Source: an uncultured Bacteroides sp.
GTDB lineage: Bacteria; Bacteroidota; Bacteroidia; Bacteroidales; Bacteroidaceae
Length of the DNA: 64,000 nt
Assembly (NCBI RefSeq): GCF_959029255.1
Contig: NZ_CAUFUE010000015.1
Location: 1 to 64,000, forward strand
Direction of reading: 5' to 3'
The notes below the pieces were generated by a model. It had not been told where the DNA came from and searched no databases. It worked only from the letters and a program-made list of their open reading frames with translations. Below, in pieces: positions 1 through 8,594 of the stretch (positions are counted from its first letter, which is position 1; every line of letters starts with the position of its first letter). Position numbers and translations under genes: made by a program.

Positions 1-198
1 TATCTTATATGATTTAATGATGCTACAAATGTCTAATCTTTGCTGATAAAATGAAAAAAATTCCAGTTAAATCACCGGGAACGTTTTCAAAAGAGAAGTT
101 AGCAAAATATATCATAAAGACGGAAAGCAGGGCTCATTGACTGGGGGGCAGTGCCAATAGGGTGGCAACAAATGGCATGAACTTATGGGGGAGGTAAA

Positions 199-264
199 AA
201 AGCACTTGCCGTCATCCTCTTGCGATAAACTCCTAAAGAATTATCGTAAGAGGATGACGGCAAG
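199..264 (-). terminator. Rho-independent terminator of the yqeY/dcw end
   Basis: Arms 205-228 and 241-264 pair over 24 bp with one mismatch around a 12-nt loop. Read on the minus strand, the stem is followed by TGC and then six T residues, as in an intrinsic terminator. It lies about 40 bp beyond the yqeY stop codon, so it probably ends the whole leftward division cluster. The stem is unusually long for a terminator. Confidence 0.8.
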
Positions 265-301
265 TTATGTTATAAACGCTTTTCTGTTTCAGCGGTTCTT
301 A

Positions 302-751
302 TTATCCCAGCAGTTCCTTGACTTTGGCTGAGATAGCACGGCCTTCGGCAAGTCCGGCGAGCTTTTTGCTGGCTACGCCCATTACTTTACCCATGTCTTT
401 GCCGCTTGTGGCGCCTGTTTCGGCAATGATTTCTTTCAGGGCGGCTTCCAGTTCTTCGGGAGTCATCTGTTTGGGCAGATAAGCTTCCATCACTTTTACT
501 TGTGCCATCTCGGCATCTGCCAAGTCTGTACGACCTTGTTCTACATACATTCCGGCAGAGTCCTTACCTTGCTTCACCAGTTTCTGAATAATCTTCAGGG
601 CGTCTGCATCGCTAAGGGTATCGTTTGCTCCCGGAGCGGTTTTAGCTTCAAGGAACACTTTCTTTACATTTCTCAAGGCGTCGAGAGCCACTTTATCTTT
701 GGCTTTCATTGCGGTTTTAATGTCTTCGCTGACTTTCTCAAATAAATCCAT
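302..751 (-). CDS. yqeY: GatB/YqeY domain protein
   Basis: A 149-residue protein that is almost entirely one GatB/YqeY domain. This is the helical domain that forms the C-terminal tRNA-contacting part of the amidotransferase subunit GatB and also occurs as a stand-alone protein. The opening MDLFEKVSEDIKTAMKAKDK and the segment near residues 90-110 (YLPKQMTPEEL) are typical. The role of the stand-alone protein is not firmly known, and no catalytic residues are expected. It is the last gene of the leftward dcw run, separated from ftsZ by a repeat hairpin and followed by a strong terminator. Length is normal for the family. Confidence 0.88.
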   Translation of the reverse strand: MDLFEKVSEDIKTAMKAKDKVALDALRNVKKVFLEAKTAPGANDTLSDADALKIIQKLVKQGKDSAGMYVEQGRTDLADAEMAQVKVMEAYLPKQMTPEELEAALKEIIAETGATSGKDMGKVMGVASKKLAGLAEGRAISAKVKELLG

Positions 752-782
752 AAGATATATTGTTTTAAAATTGTTTTATATA

Positions 783-892
783 AATGAAGAACTATAAAAT
801 GAAGAATGATGAATGAAGAATGAAGAATTACCTTTCGGCATGGTTGCATAGCGCAGCTAAATTCTTCATTCTTCATTCTTAGTTCTTCATTT
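783..892. repeat. Intergenic GAAGAATGA-type hairpin (ftsZ-yqeY)
   Basis: The left arm (783-829) is a run of degenerate GAAGAATGA units. The right arm (859-892) is a run of the reverse complement (ATTCTTCATTCTTCATT). The spacer contains GCATAG, which recurs in sister copies. The right arm touches the ftsZ stop codon. It would fold as a long AT-rich hairpin in the transcript between ftsZ and yqeY. Confidence 0.75.
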
Positions 893-2210
893 AAAAAGTA
901 ATAATCCCTCCTTCACCGGCTCCGGCTTCAGCCCCTTGCGCTTCTTCGGTGGCAAGTTGCCCCTCTTCTTCGGCTTTGGTCTTGATGGCGGCGAGCGTAC
1001 TCTTGTCGCGCGTGTAAGTAGGGGAATTCTCTACCATACTGATGATGTCGGCATTATCCAAGTCTTCGGGATTGAAGAGGTAAATGTGTCGGCGTCGGAT
1101 GCGCTGGTATTTGGTGTTGGCATCCTTGCCGTAGTACACTTCGCGTCGGTTGCGCTTCTGTTCTTCTTCCTCTTCCAGCTCGGCAAGGCGTTTCTGCTCT
1201 TCGGCGGTACGCTGCGTGATGCGGTCGTCCATTTCCTTTATATGGATATCCTGGATACCGAAACCGGTGGCAAGTAAGGTAATCTTCACTTTCTGCTCCA
1301 GCTTGTCATCGATGGCCATTCCGAACTTGGTCTCGAAGTCGCGGCTGAAGCGGTTCATGAACTCTTTCACCTCGTCCATTTCGCTCATCATCAGTTTGTG
1401 CTGTGAGCTGTAAGAGATATTGAGCAATACTTTTTTGGAGTTGAAAATATCATTGTTGTTCAGCAATGGAGAGTGTTGGGCGTTCTGGATAGCCATGCTC
1501 ACACGGTTGTCTCCTTCGCCGTATCCGGTACTCATGATGGCGACGCCGCCGTCTTTCAGTACGGTCTTGACGTCGTTGAAGTCGAGATTGACCTTTCCGT
1601 GCAGGGTGATGATTTCGGCAATGCTCTTAGCGGCTACCGAGAGCGTGTCGTCTGCCTTGTCGAAAGCATCGTCCACGGAGAGTTCGCTATATATTTCGCT
1701 CAGTTTCTCATTGTTGATAACCAGCAACGCATCTACGTGCTTGCTGATTTCTTCCACGCCGTCCAGCGCCTGGTCTATCTTCTTGTCGCCTTCCCAACGG
1801 AACGGGATGGTGACGATGCCGATAGTCAGTATATCCATTTCCTTGGCAGTCTGCGCGATGATGGGCGCGGCGCCTGTACCCGTACCACCGCCCATACCGG
1901 CAGTGATGAATACCATCTTGGTACCGTCGTTCAACATGTTTTTAATGTCCTCGATACTCTCTTCCGCAGCCTTGCGGGCACGTGCGGGACGATTGCCGGC
2001 ACCCAGCCCTTCCTTACCCAGTTGTAGCTTGACCGGTACGGGAGAGTCCTTCAATGCCTGGTTATCTGTGTTGCACAGCACGAACGTCACATCATGTATG
2101 CCTTCCCGGTACATGTGGTTTACGGCATTACCGCCACCTCCGCCCACACCGATGACTTTGATGATTTTCGGTGAGTCAGTCGGGAAATCGAATTGTACTA
2201 TATCGTCCAT
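891..2210 (-). CDS. ftsZ: Cell division protein FtsZ
   Basis: Tubulin-like GTPase that polymerises into the cytokinetic Z ring; 439 residues from the chosen start. The N-terminal glycine-rich loop (VIGVGGGGGNAV, about residues 19-30) and the tubulin signature GGGTGTG (residues 107-113) are intact. The C-terminal third has an acidic/basic stretch and a long tail rich in Glu, Ala and Gly that replaces the short linker of proteobacterial FtsZ. The open frame extends 14 codons upstream, but those codons come from an intergenic repeat, so the ATG giving MDDIVQFDF is preferred. It follows ftsA, as in other dcw clusters. Confidence 0.97.
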   Translation of the reverse strand: MDDIVQFDFPTDSPKIIKVIGVGGGGGNAVNHMYREGIHDVTFVLCNTDNQALKDSPVPVKLQLGKEGLGAGNRPARARKAAEESIEDIKNMLNDGTKMVFITAGMGGGTGTGAAPIIAQTAKEMDILTIGIVTIPFRWEGDKKIDQALDGVEEISKHVDALLVINNEKLSEIYSELSVDDAFDKADDTLSVAAKSIAEIITLHGKVNLDFNDVKTVLKDGGVAIMSTGYGEGDNRVSMAIQNAQHSPLLNNNDIFNSKKVLLNISYSSQHKLMMSEMDEVKEFMNRFSRDFETKFGMAIDDKLEQKVKITLLATGFGIQDIHIKEMDDRITQRTAEEQKRLAELEEEEEQKRNRREVYYGKDANTKYQRIRRRHIYLFNPEDLDNADIISMVENSPTYTRDKSTLAAIKTKAEEEGQLATEEAQGAEAGAGEGGIITF

Positions 2211-2216
2211 AATTAT

Positions 2217-2347
2217 AGAATTAGGAATGATGAATGAAGAATGATGAATCAAGAATCGACAAACATACGGCGGCGTGATTGTATTCTATAAGCACGTTAT
2301 ACAATGACACGCGGCAATTCTTCATTCATCATTCATCATTCTTCATT
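2217..2347. repeat. Intergenic GAAGAATGA-type hairpin (ftsA-ftsZ)
   Basis: Left arm 2220-2255 (GAATGATGAATGAAGAATG and similar) and right arm 2316-2347 (ATTCTTCATTCATCATTCAT) are complementary degenerate repeats around a spacer of about 60 bp. This is the same family as 783-892, 9941-10043 and 11327-11400. It occupies nearly the whole ftsA-ftsZ gap. Confidence 0.7.
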
Positions 2348-2355
2348 GATGGTTA

Positions 2356-3768
2356 TTACTTCATGTCGTCATCGGAGAAAATCTCGTTGGAGAGCTTGTT
2401 GAAAGTCTTTTCAAACCAGCTTGGTCCTTTCTTCTTCTCTTTCTCCTTTTTCTCGCGCTCCTTGCGTTCCTTCTCCCGGCGTTCCTTCTCTTCCTTCTCC
2501 CGTTGCGCTTTGGCGGCACGGGCGGCGGCTTCCTGCTCTTTCAGGGTTTCGTCGTCACCAAACATGTCTACAGGCTTGGGAGGTACGGTGCTGCTCGGTT
2601 GCGCGGGCTTGGCCTCTTGCATGCAGCAGTTTTCGTTACCGGAGGCAAGGAGTCCCAACAGCGTATTCTGCATGCCGTCTTTGCGGAGTACGTCACTGTA
2701 ACCGTGGATGGTGTTGTGCACAAACTTCACGGTTTTTACCTTGTCTATCTTGCTCAGTTTGCGGAACGCTTCTTCTATGTTCTTGAGGTTGGCGCTGCCA
2801 CCGGTAAAGATGACACCGGAGAACAGTTTGTCTTCGTAACCGGACAACTGCAACTGGTTCCATACATTAGCGAGGATTTCTTCCGTACGGGCTTCTACGA
2901 TATTGTTCAAAACAGTCAGTTCAATGGTTCGTCCGTCTTCCTGCGTACATACGGCGGGTGCTTCCGTATCTTCCTCTTCTTCGTAAAGAGCGTTGCCGTA
3001 TTGCAGTTTCAGCTTTTCGGCATCTTCTTCTTCCATTTGGAGGGAAGTGATGTCACGGGTGATATTGTTTCCGCCCAACGGTAATACGCTCAGATAGCGG
3101 AGAATGTTATTCTTATATACGGAAATGGTGGTGGTATCGGCACCGAAATCTACCAAAGCGCAGCCCGAACGCATTTCATTTTCCGTCAATACGGCATTCG
3201 CCAGGGCGGTGGGGGCGATGAGTAAATCCGCAATTTCCACCTTTGCCGACTCAAAGCTGTGTTCCAGATTCTTCTTGAGCGAAGCGCGGGCGACGATATT
3301 GAGGAACTGACCGGTGATATGTTGTCCTGCCACGCCTACCGGATCTACTTGCAGGTTGTTGTCTATCTTATATTCCTGAGGGGCTACATCCAGCACGCTC
3401 ATGTCTGCCAGAGGGACTTCGAGATTTTCATCGCAGATGGAATCTACCAGTTCCTGAGAGATGATGCCTTCTTCTTCCGGTGTACGGCTTACCGCATTTC
3501 TGACTGTACGCAATGACTGTCCGCCGATGCCTACATATACTTTGGCGATGGAGTTGTTCAACTGGCTTTCCAGCTTGTTGATGATGGAAGTCAGGGCTTG
3601 TGCGGTTTTGTCGATGTTGTAGATGATGCCCTTGTGTATAAACGAGGAGGCATCTTCACGAGCATAAGCCAACACCTGGATACTTCCGTCACTGTTCTTC
3701 TTTCCGGCGATACCGGAAATCTTGGAAGAACTCAACTCGATAGCGGCGATAAAATCTGTTGTTGCCAT
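2356..3768 (-). CDS. ftsA: Cell division protein FtsA
   Basis: Actin-fold ATPase that anchors FtsZ filaments to the membrane; 470 residues. The N-terminus (IAAIELSSSKISGIAGKK) is the phosphate-1 region. ALVDFGADTTTISVY (near residue 205) and VIFTGGSANLKNIEEAF (near 320) are the other nucleotide-binding segments. After the ATPase core comes an extended, highly charged Lys/Glu/Arg linker, probably a single long helix. A terminal amphipathic helix (WFEKTFNKLSNEIF) follows, which fits the membrane-targeting sequence of FtsA. The charged linker makes the protein longer than the roughly 420 residues usual elsewhere. It sits between ftsQ and ftsZ. Confidence 0.96.
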   Translation of the reverse strand: MATTDFIAAIELSSSKISGIAGKKNSDGSIQVLAYAREDASSFIHKGIIYNIDKTAQALTSIINKLESQLNNSIAKVYVGIGGQSLRTVRNAVSRTPEEEGIISQELVDSICDENLEVPLADMSVLDVAPQEYKIDNNLQVDPVGVAGQHITGQFLNIVARASLKKNLEHSFESAKVEIADLLIAPTALANAVLTENEMRSGCALVDFGADTTTISVYKNNILRYLSVLPLGGNNITRDITSLQMEEEDAEKLKLQYGNALYEEEEDTEAPAVCTQEDGRTIELTVLNNIVEARTEEILANVWNQLQLSGYEDKLFSGVIFTGGSANLKNIEEAFRKLSKIDKVKTVKFVHNTIHGYSDVLRKDGMQNTLLGLLASGNENCCMQEAKPAQPSSTVPPKPVDMFGDDETLKEQEAAARAAKAQREKEEKERREKERKEREKKEKEKKKGPSWFEKTFNKLSNEIFSDDDMK

Positions 3769-3807
3769 ATCTTTCTTTTAATTATGTTTTTTCATTTCCA
3801 ATCTATC

Positions 3808-3846
3808 ATTTACGATGTACAATGTACAATTTACGATGTACATTAT
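3808..3846 (-). repeat. TACATCGTAAA-type leader repeat before ftsA
   Basis: Read on the minus strand, TACATCGTAAA occurs twice here with TACATTG between the copies. The same unit lies before ftsI (15083-15121) and before dgt and dut (50568-50591, 50755-50778). In every case it is in sense orientation, upstream of a start codon. Confidence 0.6.
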
Positions 3847-3847
3847 A

Positions 3848-4588
3848 TTACTGTTCCCTTTTCGTGCAGATTATCTGGTTACTAAACTCAACGCTGATGC
3901 GTGAGTATTTGTTCCAGCCCACCTGATTTAATCCTTTCTCGTAAAAAGCCTTGACCCGTTTCAATTTCTGTTCAAAGCCATCCAGTTTACCGAGGTAGAT
4001 GATGTGGTCGCCAACACGCGGCACCAATTCGATATTTCTGCCGGGCAGCACATGGATTTGTTCAATCTGTGCATCCCAAAATGAATTCCTTTGCAAAAAT
4101 ACACCAAACTTATATAAATCCCTCATGGCAAACGACTTTTCTACATTTCCGGTCACAACCGCGAGGTGTGCCACGCACTTTGCATCGGGTGGCATCACGG
4201 TACCTTTGTTGTCCAGATAGTAGTTTTCACCGTTGGAGCTCATAATCCTCAGGATGGGAATACGCTGGGTTACCTCGATACAGAGTTTGCCGCTGGGAGT
4301 TTTGTAACATTCCACACGGTCGATGAGCGGGTGTTTGGATAATATCTGTTCCAAAGTCTTGGTGCGGATGCGGTCCAGGTCTTTACCGATGGGACTGATG
4401 CCTTTCTTCTCCAGCATGGCGGCTACTTCCTTTTTCGTAATGAAGCCGGCATACACCGAGTCTCTGACAACCAACTCCACGTCACGGCACACCAGGCCCG
4501 CAGGTTTTCGGTTGAAAGCGGTGATAGCCACTACCAAATAGGCAATGACAAGCAGCAAGACGATGGAAAGTAAAATCCGTTTTATCAT
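3848..4588 (-). CDS. ftsQ: Cell division protein FtsQ/DivIB
   Basis: A bitopic membrane protein of 246 residues that links the Z ring to septal wall synthesis (FtsQ-FtsL-FtsB complex). A short cytoplasmic start (MIKR) precedes one transmembrane helix (about residues 4-25). A periplasmic POTRA-like region follows, with SKHPLIDRVECYKTPSG and CIEVTQRIPILRI around residues 85-115. The call rests on this layout and on its place between murC and ftsA, because FtsQ sequences diverge strongly. Confidence 0.9.
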   Translation of the reverse strand: MIKRILLSIVLLLVIAYLVVAITAFNRKPAGLVCRDVELVVRDSVYAGFITKKEVAAMLEKKGISPIGKDLDRIRTKTLEQILSKHPLIDRVECYKTPSGKLCIEVTQRIPILRIMSSNGENYYLDNKGTVMPPDAKCVAHLAVVTGNVEKSFAMRDLYKFGVFLQRNSFWDAQIEQIHVLPGRNIELVPRVGDHIIYLGKLDGFEQKLKRVKAFYEKGLNQVGWNKYSRISVEFSNQIICTKREQ

Positions 4589-4620
4589 AATGGCTTTATG
4601 TTAATGAAAATTCTTCATTC

Positions 4621-6009
4621 TTAGTGCTTCATTCTTAATCTGAGCAGTTCGGTTATCTCAGGTACATAATTGTCAAGGTCGCCCGCTCCCAATACTATCA
4701 ATACTTCGATAGGCTTTTGAGACAGTAGGTTCAGCACATCTTCTTTCCTGCAAATACATTTCTCGATACCCGGGCGCAGGTTATCGTATATCAAACGGCT
4801 ACTGACACCGGGGATGGGCTGTTCGCGTGCCGGATAAATCTCTGTCAGGATTACCTCATCCAGCAATGACAGGCTGTCGGCGAAGTCTTTGTAGAAATCG
4901 CGGGTACGGGTATAGAGATGGGGCTGGAAGATGGCGGTAATCTTCTTGTCCTGATACAGTTCGCGGATGGACTTCACGCTTTGGGCTATTTCGGCAGGAT
5001 GGTGGGCATAGTCACTGAGGAATACGATTTGGTCGTTCTTCAGCTTGAAGTCAAAGCGACGGTCTACGCCACGGAAACTTGCCATGCCTTGTTTTATTTC
5101 TTCACCGGTAGCTCCGTTCAGGTGGGCAAGCGCCATGGCGGCTACACCATTCTCGATGTTGATACTGACGGGCACACCCAGTTGGATATCATTGATGCGG
5201 GTGTCCGGGGCAACAAAGTCAATGAAGATTTCACCGTTTCCGATGCGGATGTTCTCGACATGGAAATCACCTTCGTTGCGGGAATAGGTATAGGTCTTGA
5301 CACCCGGTTGCACCTCCGGTTTCACGGTCAGGCCTTTGTGGAGAATCAGGGCACCTCCCGGTTGGATAAGGGTGGTGTAGTGGCGGAAACTTTCAAGATA
5401 GGCTTCTGCCGTTCCATAGATATCCAGATGGTCGGGGTCGGTAGCGGTGATGACGCTCATATAGGGGGAAAGCCAATGGAAAGAACGGTCGAACTCATCG
5501 GCTTCGATGACGGTATAGGGACTAGTCTGTGACAACAACAGATTGGTTCCGTAGTTCTTCGAAATGCCACCCAGGAAGGCGGTACAGCCTACGTGCGACT
5601 GATGCAACAGATGGGCGGCCATTGTACTGGTAGTGGTCTTTCCATGCGTACCGGCTACACAAAGCCCTTTACTGCTGCGAGTGATGATGCCCAATACTTG
5701 GGAACGTTTCAGTATCTCGAAGCCGTTCTCGCGGAAATAGGTCAGTTCGGCATGTTCTTGCGGCACGGCGGGGGTATAGACTACTAAAGTCGTTGCAGGG
5801 TCTTTACAGAGTTCGGGGATGAGGTCGGCGTCCTCCTCATAATGTATTTGCGCGCCTTCGGCTATCAGGTGTCCGGTCAGTTCGCTCGGGGTACGGTCGT
5901 AGCCTGCAACGAACTTGCCTTTGGAGAGGAAATAACGTATCAGGGCGCTCATGCCGATACCACCGGCGCCGACGAAATAAACGGATTTGATTATATCTAT
6001 ATCTTTCAT
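4621..6009 (-). CDS. murC: UDP-N-acetylmuramate-L-alanine ligase
   Basis: Cytoplasmic ATP-dependent ligase that adds L-alanine to UDP-MurNAc, the first step of peptide stem assembly; 462 residues. The N-terminal Rossmann part (YFVGAGGIGMSALIRYF, residues 11-27) binds the UDP-sugar. CVAGTHGKTTTSTMAAHLL (near residue 117) is the Mur ligase ATP loop, and DYAHHPAEI (near 334) is the MurC signature in the C-terminal domain. It lies between murG and ftsQ with short spacers. A half-copy of the GAAGAATGA repeat overlaps its 3' end. Confidence 0.97.
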   Translation of the reverse strand: MKDIDIIKSVYFVGAGGIGMSALIRYFLSKGKFVAGYDRTPSELTGHLIAEGAQIHYEEDADLIPELCKDPATTLVVYTPAVPQEHAELTYFRENGFEILKRSQVLGIITRSSKGLCVAGTHGKTTTSTMAAHLLHQSHVGCTAFLGGISKNYGTNLLLSQTSPYTVIEADEFDRSFHWLSPYMSVITATDPDHLDIYGTAEAYLESFRHYTTLIQPGGALILHKGLTVKPEVQPGVKTYTYSRNEGDFHVENIRIGNGEIFIDFVAPDTRINDIQLGVPVSINIENGVAAMALAHLNGATGEEIKQGMASFRGVDRRFDFKLKNDQIVFLSDYAHHPAEIAQSVKSIRELYQDKKITAIFQPHLYTRTRDFYKDFADSLSLLDEVILTEIYPAREQPIPGVSSRLIYDNLRPGIEKCICRKEDVLNLLSQKPIEVLIVLGAGDLDNYVPEITELLRLRMKH

Positions 6010-6041
6010 TGTCTTTATTAAATTGGTTTCGATGCCACAGT

Positions 6042-7190
6042 TTATTTTATGAGTTTCAGTACCTCTTTCGCAATCATAGTCGCTGAGTCGGGCAATGCCA
6101 GTTTGGCGATATGGTCGCTCAGGCTCTTCAGCTTTTCTGTATCGGCTATGGTTTCCAACGCTACGGGCAGCAATCTGTCTTTGGCTTCGGCATCTTTCAC
6201 ATAGATGGCGGCATCTCTATTGACGAGCGCCAGGGCGTTCTTAGTCTGATGGTCTTCCGCCACGTTTGGGGAGGGCACCAGGATGACCGGCTTATGCAGC
6301 AGGCAGAATTCCGAGATGGAACCTGCACCGGCACGTGAGATGACTAAATCGGCTACGGCGTATGCGCTAGCCATGTCTTTGATAAAATCCGTCACGTAGA
6401 GGTTAGGGATAGCGTTGATGTGCGGATGATGCACAGCTTCTCCCGTTGTTGCGGTGATGGCGTCTCTCACTCGCTCGATGTATATCTTCCCGGTCTGCCA
6501 GATGAACTGTATGTCGGGATTGTTGCGGATGATTTCCAATCCTTCCGTCAACGTTTGGTTGATGGTACGTGCGCCAAGGCTGCCCCCCAGTACGAGGATG
6601 GTTTTCTTGGCGGGATTTAAACCGAAATAGTCTGCGGCCTCTTTCCGGGAAATGGAATGCTCCAGCAGGTTCTGGCGCACCGGATTACCCGTCATGATGA
6701 TTTTCCCCGCAGGGAAGAATTTCTCCATACCTTCGTAAGCTACACATATCTTGCAGGCCTTCTTGGCAAGCAACTTGTTGGTGACGCCTGCGTAGGAGTT
6801 CTGCTCTTGTATCAGGGTGGGAACACCCATCATGCCTGCCGTCTTCAAAGTGGGACCGCTGGCATAACCGCCTACACCTACAGCTACCTGTGGGCGGAAT
6901 TCCTTGATTATCTTACGGGCTTTCCATTGGCTGCGTATCAACTTCATCAGAACAGAGAAATTCTTCCACAGCCGTTTACGGTCGAAACCGGCTACGGGCA
7001 ATCCGATAATCCGATATCCCGCATCGGGTACACGCTGCATCTCCATGCGGCCTTCTGCTCCTACGAAGAGAATTTCCGCGTCGGGGCATAACTCCTTTAT
7101 GGCGTTGGCGATGGATACGGCGGGGAAGATGTGTCCTCCCGTACCTCCTCCACTGACGATGATGCGTGGCTTATTATTAGTTGTTTCCAT
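6042..7190 (-). CDS. murG: UDP-GlcNAc transferase MurG (lipid II synthesis)
   Basis: Peripheral membrane GT28 glycosyltransferase that transfers GlcNAc onto lipid I to make lipid II; 382 residues. The first glycine-rich loop (VSGGGTGGHIFPAVSIA, about residues 12-28) and the second (VLGGSLGARTIN, near 200) are intact. The C-terminal donor-binding segment (VISRAGAGSISEFCLLHKP, near 290) is also present. It follows ftsW and precedes murC, the usual Bacteroidota order. Confidence 0.97.
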   Translation of the reverse strand: METTNNKPRIIVSGGGTGGHIFPAVSIANAIKELCPDAEILFVGAEGRMEMQRVPDAGYRIIGLPVAGFDRKRLWKNFSVLMKLIRSQWKARKIIKEFRPQVAVGVGGYASGPTLKTAGMMGVPTLIQEQNSYAGVTNKLLAKKACKICVAYEGMEKFFPAGKIIMTGNPVRQNLLEHSISRKEAADYFGLNPAKKTILVLGGSLGARTINQTLTEGLEIIRNNPDIQFIWQTGKIYIERVRDAITATTGEAVHHPHINAIPNLYVTDFIKDMASAYAVADLVISRAGAGSISEFCLLHKPVILVPSPNVAEDHQTKNALALVNRDAAIYVKDAEAKDRLLPVALETIADTEKLKSLSDHIAKLALPDSATMIAKEVLKLIK

Positions 7191-7285
7191 ATCTTGTTTT
7201 ATTAGAATTCGTATGAGTGTCCGTCACACTCTATTCATTCAATCCATTATATCCCTGTTTATCTATCTGTCATTCCAAACTCCGT

Positions 7286-8569
7286 TTATTCAAACTCGGC
7301 ATCGCTGTTCAGTACCTTTGCGGTAGGTTCGGCGGCGGTTTGCGCATCGCTGTTGGCGGTTTCATCCGTATTACCGGTTTCTATCTGCATGGTGATTTGG
7401 GCATCGTGCTCTCTTTGTTCCTCCAGTTTGGCTGTATATCGGCTCACGCTCAGTATCATACCGATGTATGCACAGTTAATCAGCGTGGATGTACCTCCTT
7501 TACTGATGAGCGGGAGCGGTTGTCCCGTTACAGGGGCGAGCCCTACGGCTACCATCATGTTGAAGACGGCTTGCGATACCAGCAACAAGGCGATACCGAT
7601 GATGAGGAAGGCGGGGAAGGTACGGTCACACTTTTTGGCGATACGCCCCACACGTATCAACAAGCAAATGTAGAGGAAGACTACGACAATTCCACCTACC
7701 AATCCGAGCTCCTCGACGATGATGGCGAAGATGAAATCGGAGAAAGCCTGGCTCAGGAAGTCGCGTTGAACAGAGTTTCCGGGGCCTTTACCCACTACGT
7801 TGCTGGTAGCAACGGCAATACGGGCATGGGCTATCTGCGCATCTTTATCTATATCGAACTTGGCGGCGGGTACTTCTTCGTCACTGGTAAATTTCTCGAT
7901 ACGGGCGCGCCAAGTATCGAAGCGGTGAAGGAAAGGCAGGTCGCTGTTCTTGGTTACCACCAGAAAAGCTATGGCAATGATGGCTATCCCCGCCAGACTA
8001 CCTGCCAGTATCAGGAGTTTCTTCATGGCTACACGCCCGATGAACATCATCAGATAGACTACTCCGAACAGTAGGGCGGCAGTAGATAGGTTTTCGGGTG
8101 CAATGAGCAGGCAGATGATGCCGGTGATTATCATGATACGCTTGAAAGCCTTGGGGCTGGCACCGTTTTCATCCTGCCCTTTGGAGAGAATGAATGCCGT
8201 GACGATGATAACCGCCATCTTTGCCACTTCCGACGGCTGGAACTGTATGCCCATGAATGTCATCCAACGGGCGGCACCGTTGATGCGCTCCATCATCATG
8301 ACGAGTGCCAGCAGTATGACCGATGCCGGTAGCAAGAAGACGGGGAATACCTGGAACCATTTGTAGGGAATGTTGTGCATCAGGACTACTACCACAGCGC
8401 CCACCATCAGGATGATGCTGTGCTGCGTAATAGGCCCCCAGTGGTCGCCACTTTTATAAGTAAGCGTACTGGCGGCACTGAACACCTCCGTTATGGAAAT
8501 GAGGCAAAGGACAAGGAAGATAATCCAGATTACTTTGTCCCCTTTGAATATGCTCTTTAATAAATCCAA
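7286..8569 (-). CDS. ftsW: Septal peptidoglycan polymerase FtsW
   Basis: A SEDS-family polytopic membrane protein of 427 residues that polymerises lipid II at the septum together with FtsI. About ten hydrophobic segments are visible. Family motifs include INGAARWMTFMGIQFQPSE (residues 94-112), where the RW and QPSE residues are conserved, and LPLISKGGTSTLINCAYIG near residue 355. The tail after the last helix is hydrophilic and rich in Asp, Glu, Thr and Ala. The neighbours murD and murG support the septal FtsW over RodA. Confidence 0.95.
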   Translation of the reverse strand: MDLLKSIFKGDKVIWIIFLVLCLISITEVFSAASTLTYKSGDHWGPITQHSIILMVGAVVVVLMHNIPYKWFQVFPVFLLPASVILLALVMMMERINGAARWMTFMGIQFQPSEVAKMAVIIVTAFILSKGQDENGASPKAFKRIMIITGIICLLIAPENLSTAALLFGVVYLMMFIGRVAMKKLLILAGSLAGIAIIAIAFLVVTKNSDLPFLHRFDTWRARIEKFTSDEEVPAAKFDIDKDAQIAHARIAVATSNVVGKGPGNSVQRDFLSQAFSDFIFAIIVEELGLVGGIVVVFLYICLLIRVGRIAKKCDRTFPAFLIIGIALLLVSQAVFNMMVAVGLAPVTGQPLPLISKGGTSTLINCAYIGMILSVSRYTAKLEEQREHDAQITMQIETGNTDETANSDAQTAAEPTAKVLNSDAEFE

Positions 8570-8594
8570 TGCTTCGCAAATTAAAAATTAATAA

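Noticed and set aside
51..140. 29-codon ORF (KKIPVKSPGTFSKEKLAKYI) at the left edge
   Set aside because: Short, no promoter or neighbours to support it, and no family recognised. It may be a remnant, but there is not enough evidence to list it as a gene.
1420..2244. 274-codon plus-strand ORF opposite ftsZ
   Set aside because: Antisense to a clearly conserved ftsZ. Its serine/proline/leucine-rich translation is the mirror of the ftsZ codon pattern and shows no domain.
2211..2252. Longer FtsZ start at 2252
   Set aside because: The added residues are encoded by the intergenic GAAGAATGA repeat and are not part of FtsZ.
7217..8074. 285-codon plus-strand ORF opposite ftsW
   Set aside because: Antisense shadow of ftsW; no signal, motif or promoter.
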